Positions 5,342 through 8,641 of a stretch of DNA of 8,641 bases are shown piece by piece. How positions within the stretch are numbered: position 1 is the stretch's first letter; the number at the start of each line of letters is the position of its first letter. The stretch is from JACDQM01 sp044373315 (GTDB lineage Bacteria; Pseudomonadota; Gammaproteobacteria; Burkholderiales; Burkholderiaceae_C): the NCBI RefSeq assembly GCF_044373315.1, contig NZ_JBILQK010000122.1, positions 1 through 8,641 on the forward strand. The letters run 5' to 3'. Below the pieces are notes generated by a model that was not told the DNA's origin, did not search any database, and saw only the letters and a program-made list of their open reading frames with translations. The position numbers were made by a program, and so were the translations under genes.

Positions 5342-6718
5342 ATGAGCTTCCAACAAGGTCTGTCCGGTCTGAACGCCTCCAGCAAGAACCTGGAAATCAT
5401 CGGCAACAACATCGCCAACGCCAACACCTACGGCAGCAAGTCCTCGCGGGCTGAGTTCTCCGACCTTTACGCAGCCTCGCTGAGCGGCGCGGGTAGCAGC
5501 TCGATCGGTATCGGCACCAAGCTGTCCACCGTGGCTCAGCAGTTCACTCAGGGCAACATCTCCATCACCGAAAACCCGATGGATCTGGCGATCAATGGCA
5601 TCGGCTTCTTCCAGCTCAGCGACGGCAAGAGCCCGAACGTCTACAGCCGCAATGGGCAGTTCAAGGTCGACAAAGACGGCTTCATCGTCAACAACGACCA
5701 GCTCAAGCTGCTCGGCTACCCCGCCGATGGCACCGGAAAGATCAGTCCAGGACTGGCTCAGCCGCTTCAACTGCCCACCAAGGGCATCAGCCCGCAGGTC
5801 ACCAACGACATCAAGATGGAGTTCAACCTGGACTCCCGCTCCAGCCCGACTGCGCCCATCGACTCCGGCGGCAACGAAATCACCGGCATGTCGCTGACAG
5901 ACCCCAGCACCTATAACAACGCGACCTCGCTGACCGTCTACGACAAGAAGGGCCAGCCGATCGCGATCACCATGTACTTCCAGCGGACCAAGACGCCCGA
6001 TCCCGCAGGCAGCGGCGGCACCGTCTGGAACGTCTACATGACCGCCAATGACAAGCCACTCGATCAGGGGGCCGACGGCAGCACCATCACACCCACGGAT
6101 CCGAAGGCGCCGGTGATCCCGTACACGCAGATCATCTTCCCCAAGCAAGGTGGTTCGCCACTGCAACCCCTTGTCGCGCTGGACCTCTACATCCCCGCTG
6201 GCGTGAACGCCGGTGGCGCCTCCACACTGAGCATCCCCTTCGACGCGGCGACCATAGACCCCAACAACCCCGACAACCGCGCCATCCGTCTGGACATCAC
6301 CACCGCCACCGAGAACGGCTCGAGCTTCGCGGTGACCGACCTGAGCCAGAACGGCTATGCCCCCGGGCAGCTGGCTGGCATCCAGATCGAGAAAGACGGC
6401 GTCGTGACCGCCCGGTATTCGAACGGGCAGTCCAAGGCTGCCGGTCAGCTTGAACTGGCGGCCTTCCGCAACAACATGGGCCTGCAACCCATGGGCGGTA
6501 ACGCCTGGGCGCGCTCCAACGCCTCGGGCGAGCCTGTGACCGGCGTGCCCGGCGATGGCAATCTGGGCGTGCTCTCGCCGGGTTCGCTGGAGGAATCCAA
6601 CGTCGACCTCACTGCCGAACTGGTGAACATGGTGACCGCTCAGCGCGTCTACCAGGCCAATGCGCAGTCGATCAAGACCTTGAACGACGTGCTGCAGACG
6701 CTGGTCAACCTGCGTTGA
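5342..6718 (+). CDS. flgE: Flagellar hook protein FlgE
   Basis: Structural subunit of the hook, the flexible joint between rod and filament. The protein is 458 residues, longer than the roughly 400 of enterobacteria because of a larger surface-exposed middle domain (about residues 150-350, with many Pro, Asn and Ser). The N-terminal axial motif is IGNNIANANTYGSK at residues 20-33. NPMDLAINGIGFFQL marks the FlgE/F/G core, and the C-terminal helix runs GSLEESNVDLTAELVNMVTA to NDVLQTLVNLR. In the N-terminal motif, Ser32 stands where hook and rod proteins usually have Phe (GFK). Ribosome site AAGGA (5331-5335) is six bases before the ATG. No Cys residues occur, as common in external flagellar proteins. 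Confidence 0.97.
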   Translation: MSFQQGLSGLNASSKNLEIIGNNIANANTYGSKSSRAEFSDLYAASLSGAGSSSIGIGTKLSTVAQQFTQGNISITENPMDLAINGIGFFQLSDGKSPNVYSRNGQFKVDKDGFIVNNDQLKLLGYPADGTGKISPGLAQPLQLPTKGISPQVTNDIKMEFNLDSRSSPTAPIDSGGNEITGMSLTDPSTYNNATSLTVYDKKGQPIAITMYFQRTKTPDPAGSGGTVWNVYMTANDKPLDQGADGSTITPTDPKAPVIPYTQIIFPKQGGSPLQPLVALDLYIPAGVNAGGASTLSIPFDAATIDPNNPDNRAIRLDITTATENGSSFAVTDLSQNGYAPGQLAGIQIEKDGVVTARYSNGQSKAAGQLELAAFRNNMGLQPMGGNAWARSNASGEPVTGVPGDGNLGVLSPGSLEESNVDLTAELVNMVTAQRVYQANAQSIKTLNDVLQTLVNLR

Positions 6719-6753
6719 TGCAGCAGCCCGCACTGAACTGACCGGAGGCCAGC

Positions 6754-7479
6754 ATGGACCGCATGATCTACCTGTCGATGGCTGGCGCCAAAGCCGCCAT
6801 GCAGCGCCAGGACGTGCTGGCCAACAATCTGGCCAACGTCTCGACCAACGGCTTCCGTGCCGAGCTGCAGGCCTTTCGTGCCGTGCCGGTGCGCGGCGAT
6901 GGCGCCAGCACGCGCGCCTACTCGCTGGAAACGACGATCGGCTACAACGCCAATCCCGGGCCTATCCAGCCGACCGGACGCAACCTCGACGTGGCGATGC
7001 AGGGAAATGCCTGGCTCGCGGTCCAGGGTCTGGACGGCACCGAGGCATACACCCGGGCCGGTGGTCTGGAGGTGAATGCAGAGGGCTTGCTGTCCTTGCG
7101 CAACGGCCTGCTGGCGCTGGGCGATGGCGGACCGATCAATGTGCCGCCGAATTCGGAGCTGCAGATCGGCAGCGACGGCACCATCAGCGCCAAAGGGCCG
7201 ACCGGACGCCCGACGGCTATCGGGCGCCTCAAGCTGGTGACGCCGGAGACGCCGATGGCGCGCGGCACCGACGGCCTGTTCCGGGCCGCCGATGGCGACC
7301 TGCCGGCCGACGCCACCGCCAAGCTGCAGGACGGTGCGCTGGAAAGCTCCAACGTCAGCGCCGTCGAGACCATGGTCAGCATGATTGCCGCGGCACGCCA
7401 GTTCGAACAGCAGATGAAGCTGCTGCAGATCGCACAGACCCAAGGCCAGCAGTCCGCAAAGCTGCTCGGCACCACCTAA
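6754..7479 (+). CDS. flgF: Flagellar basal body rod protein FlgF
   Basis: Rod subunit placed between the proximal rod (FlgB/FlgC) and the distal rod (FlgG). The protein is 241 residues, about the family norm of 250. It begins MDRMIYLSMAGAK, which is characteristic of FlgF, followed by the axial motif LANNLANVSTNGFR at residues 22-35. The central FlgE/F/G core is recognisable in GRNLDVAMQGNAWLAVQ and AYTRAGGLEVN. The C-terminal block is LESSNVSAVETMVSMIAAAR, then FEQQMKLLQ. A GGAGG ribosome site (6744-6748) is five bases before the ATG. It lies 35 bp after flgE and only 12 bp before flgG. Confidence 0.96.
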   Translation: MDRMIYLSMAGAKAAMQRQDVLANNLANVSTNGFRAELQAFRAVPVRGDGASTRAYSLETTIGYNANPGPIQPTGRNLDVAMQGNAWLAVQGLDGTEAYTRAGGLEVNAEGLLSLRNGLLALGDGGPINVPPNSELQIGSDGTISAKGPTGRPTAIGRLKLVTPETPMARGTDGLFRAADGDLPADATAKLQDGALESSNVSAVETMVSMIAAARQFEQQMKLLQIAQTQGQQSAKLLGTT

Positions 7480-7491
7480 AGGAACGCCGCC

Positions 7492-8274
7492 ATGATCCGC
7501 TCACTCTGGATTGCCAAGACCGGCATGGAGGCCCAGCAGACCCAGCTGGACACCATCTCCAACAACCTCGCCAACGTCGCCACCAACGGCTTCAAGCGTT
7601 CGCACGCGGTGTTCGAGGACCTGATCTACCAGAACCTGCGCCAGAGCGGCGCCAACACCACCGAGCAGACCGTGCTGCCGACCGGCCTGCAGGTGGGCCT
7701 GGGCGTGCGCCCGGTCGCCACCGCACGCGTGTTCAGCCAGGGCAATCTGCAGCAGACCACCAACAACCTCGATCTGGCGATCAAGGGCAACGGCTTCTTC
7801 CAGATCCAGATGCCCGACGGCACCACCGCCTACACCCGCGACGGCAGCTTCCAGCTCGACGCCAACGGTCAGATCGTCACCAACAACGGATACACCCTGC
7901 TGCCCGGCATCACGGTGCCGGCCAATGCGCAGAGCCTGACCGTCGGCCAGGACGGCACGGTCAGCGTCACCGTCCCCGGGCAAGCTGCGCCTCAAACGGT
8001 AGGCCAGATCCAGGTCGCCAACTTCGTCAATCCGGCCGGCCTGGATCCGCGCGGCCAGAACCTGTTTGCCGAAACGGCCTCTTCCGGCACGCCGAACGCC
8101 GGCGCCCCCAACGCCAACGGCCTGGGCGCGCTTCAGCAGGGCTTTGTCGAAACCTCCAACGTCAATGTGGTGGAAGAGCTGGTGCAGATGATCCAAACCC
8201 AGCGCGCCTACGAGCTCAACTCCAAGGCGGTGCAGACCTCGGACCAGATGCTGCAAAAGCTCAGCCAGATCTAA
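7492..8274 (+). CDS. flgG: Flagellar basal body distal rod protein FlgG
   Basis: Distal rod subunit, which passes through the P- and L-rings and carries the hook. Length is 260 residues, the same as enterobacterial FlgG. It starts MIRSLWIAKTGMEAQQ, with the axial motif ISNNLANVATNGFK at residues 22-35. FlgG-typical pieces follow: FEDLIYQNLRQ, LPTGLQVGLGVRP, the core NNLDLAIKGNGFFQI with DGTTAYTRDGSFQLD, and the C-terminal GFVETSNVNVVEELVQMIQ followed by RAYELNSKAVQTSDQML. The ribosome site AAAGGA (7478-7483) overlaps the flgF stop codon, so the two genes are probably translationally coupled. It is very close to the family consensus. Confidence 0.98.
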   Translation: MIRSLWIAKTGMEAQQTQLDTISNNLANVATNGFKRSHAVFEDLIYQNLRQSGANTTEQTVLPTGLQVGLGVRPVATARVFSQGNLQQTTNNLDLAIKGNGFFQIQMPDGTTAYTRDGSFQLDANGQIVTNNGYTLLPGITVPANAQSLTVGQDGTVSVTVPGQAAPQTVGQIQVANFVNPAGLDPRGQNLFAETASSGTPNAGAPNANGLGALQQGFVETSNVNVVEELVQMIQTQRAYELNSKAVQTSDQMLQKLSQI

Positions 8275-8286
8275 GGAGCGCTTGTC

Positions 8287-8641
8287 ATGACCCTGCGCCA
8301 GACCCTCCCCTCGCTGGGCCTGCTCAGCACGGCCCTGCTGCTGGGCGGTTGCGCCGTGATGCAAAGCCCACGCGTCGAGCTGCAGAGCACCCCGGTGGTG
8401 CAGCTGCCTCAGCTGCCGGCGACAGCCCCGGCCAACGGCTCGATCTACCAGTCGGTCAGCTACCGGCCGCTGTTCGAAGACCACCGCGCGCGCTTGGTGG
8501 GCGACACGCTGACAGTGCAGATCACCGAGAACATCTCGGCCACACAGAGTTCCAGCAGCGCGCTGGACAAGAAGGGCGATCTGGCCGGTGCCGTCACCGC
8601 CCTGCCCGGCATCGCCGCCAATTCCTTCGGCCGCGCCAGCG
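8287..8641 (+). CDS. flgH: Flagellar L-ring lipoprotein FlgH, 5' part
   Basis: Outer-membrane lipoprotein forming the L-ring, the bushing around the distal rod. Only the first 118 codons are in the window; the gene runs off the right edge with no stop. The N-terminus is a lipoprotein signal peptide (R4, hydrophobic LGLLSTALLL) with lipobox LLGGC, so Cys22 is the expected lipidated residue. The mature part has the FlgH pattern: a Pro-rich stretch, NGSIYQ, then YRPLFEDHRARLVGDTLTVQ and ITENISATQSSSS. The Shine-Dalgarno GGAG (8275-8278) directly abuts the flgG stop codon and lies eight bases before the ATG; the 12-bp gap suggests coupling to flgG. flgI would be expected next. Confidence 0.96.
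   Translation, partial: MTLRQTLPSLGLLSTALLLGGCAVMQSPRVELQSTPVVQLPQLPATAPANGSIYQSVSYRPLFEDHRARLVGDTLTVQITENISATQSSSSALDKKGDLAGAVTALPGIAANSFGRAS

Noticed and set aside
5285..6733. Long minus-strand open frame opposite flgE
   Set aside because: It covers flgE completely in antisense; its Val/Gly/Asp/Arg-rich composition is typical of a reverse-strand shadow of a GC-rich gene.
7501..8484. Minus-strand open frame opposite flgG and flgH
   Set aside because: Antisense shadow of two clear flagellar genes, with no ribosome site or recognisable domain.
1..8641. Mobile element, CRISPR, tRNA or defence system
   Set aside because: Reading both strands I found no transposase, repeat array, tRNA-like fold or restriction or defence domain; every gene has a known family and the order is standard for flagellar loci.

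Overview
The window is a stretch of flagellar chromosome from a GC-rich proteobacterium, most likely a betaproteobacterium of the order Burkholderiales. The reasons are the flgN-flgM-flgA cluster transcribed away from flgBCDEFGH, the adjacent DUF1841 gene (a family I associate with Betaproteobacteria), and strongly G/C-biased third codon positions. The exact genus cannot be read from the sequence.

Layout. Bases 1-1367 hold the 3' part of a KefB/KefC-type CPA2 cation:proton antiporter gene, open at the left edge. Bases 1391-1822 encode a small DUF1841 protein. A perfect 12-bp stem-loop at 1841-1867 separates this rightward pair from a leftward block of three genes: flgN (1888-2301), flgM (2384-2710) and flgA (2852-3592). 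A 162-bp divergent control region (3593-3754) follows. The rightward operon is flgB, flgC, flgD, flgE, flgF, flgG and the start of flgH, which runs off the right edge. No stretch over 300 bp lacks a gene.

How the genes work together. FlgB, FlgC, FlgF and FlgG are the rod proteins, FlgD caps the growing hook, FlgE is the hook, FlgH is the L-ring lipoprotein, and FlgA is the periplasmic chaperone for the P-ring. FlgN is an export chaperone. FlgM is the anti-sigma-28 factor that is exported once hook and basal body are complete, which frees sigma-28 for late genes. A well-spaced sigma-28-type promoter lies directly upstream of flgM (2761-2787, minus strand), so flgM is probably expressed both by read-through from flgA and from its own late promoter.

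Several start codons need care. For flgM, flgA, flgB and flgN the longest open frame overshoots the likely start; signal peptide, Shine-Dalgarno position or a hairpin support shorter forms. I see no mobile elements, CRISPR arrays, RNA genes or disrupted genes. The gene content is ordinary flagellar machinery. The less obvious signals are regulatory: the flgM promoter, nested inverted repeats between flgA and flgB, and strong hairpins in the flgA-flgM and flgM-flgN gaps. I do not see an undescribed system here.
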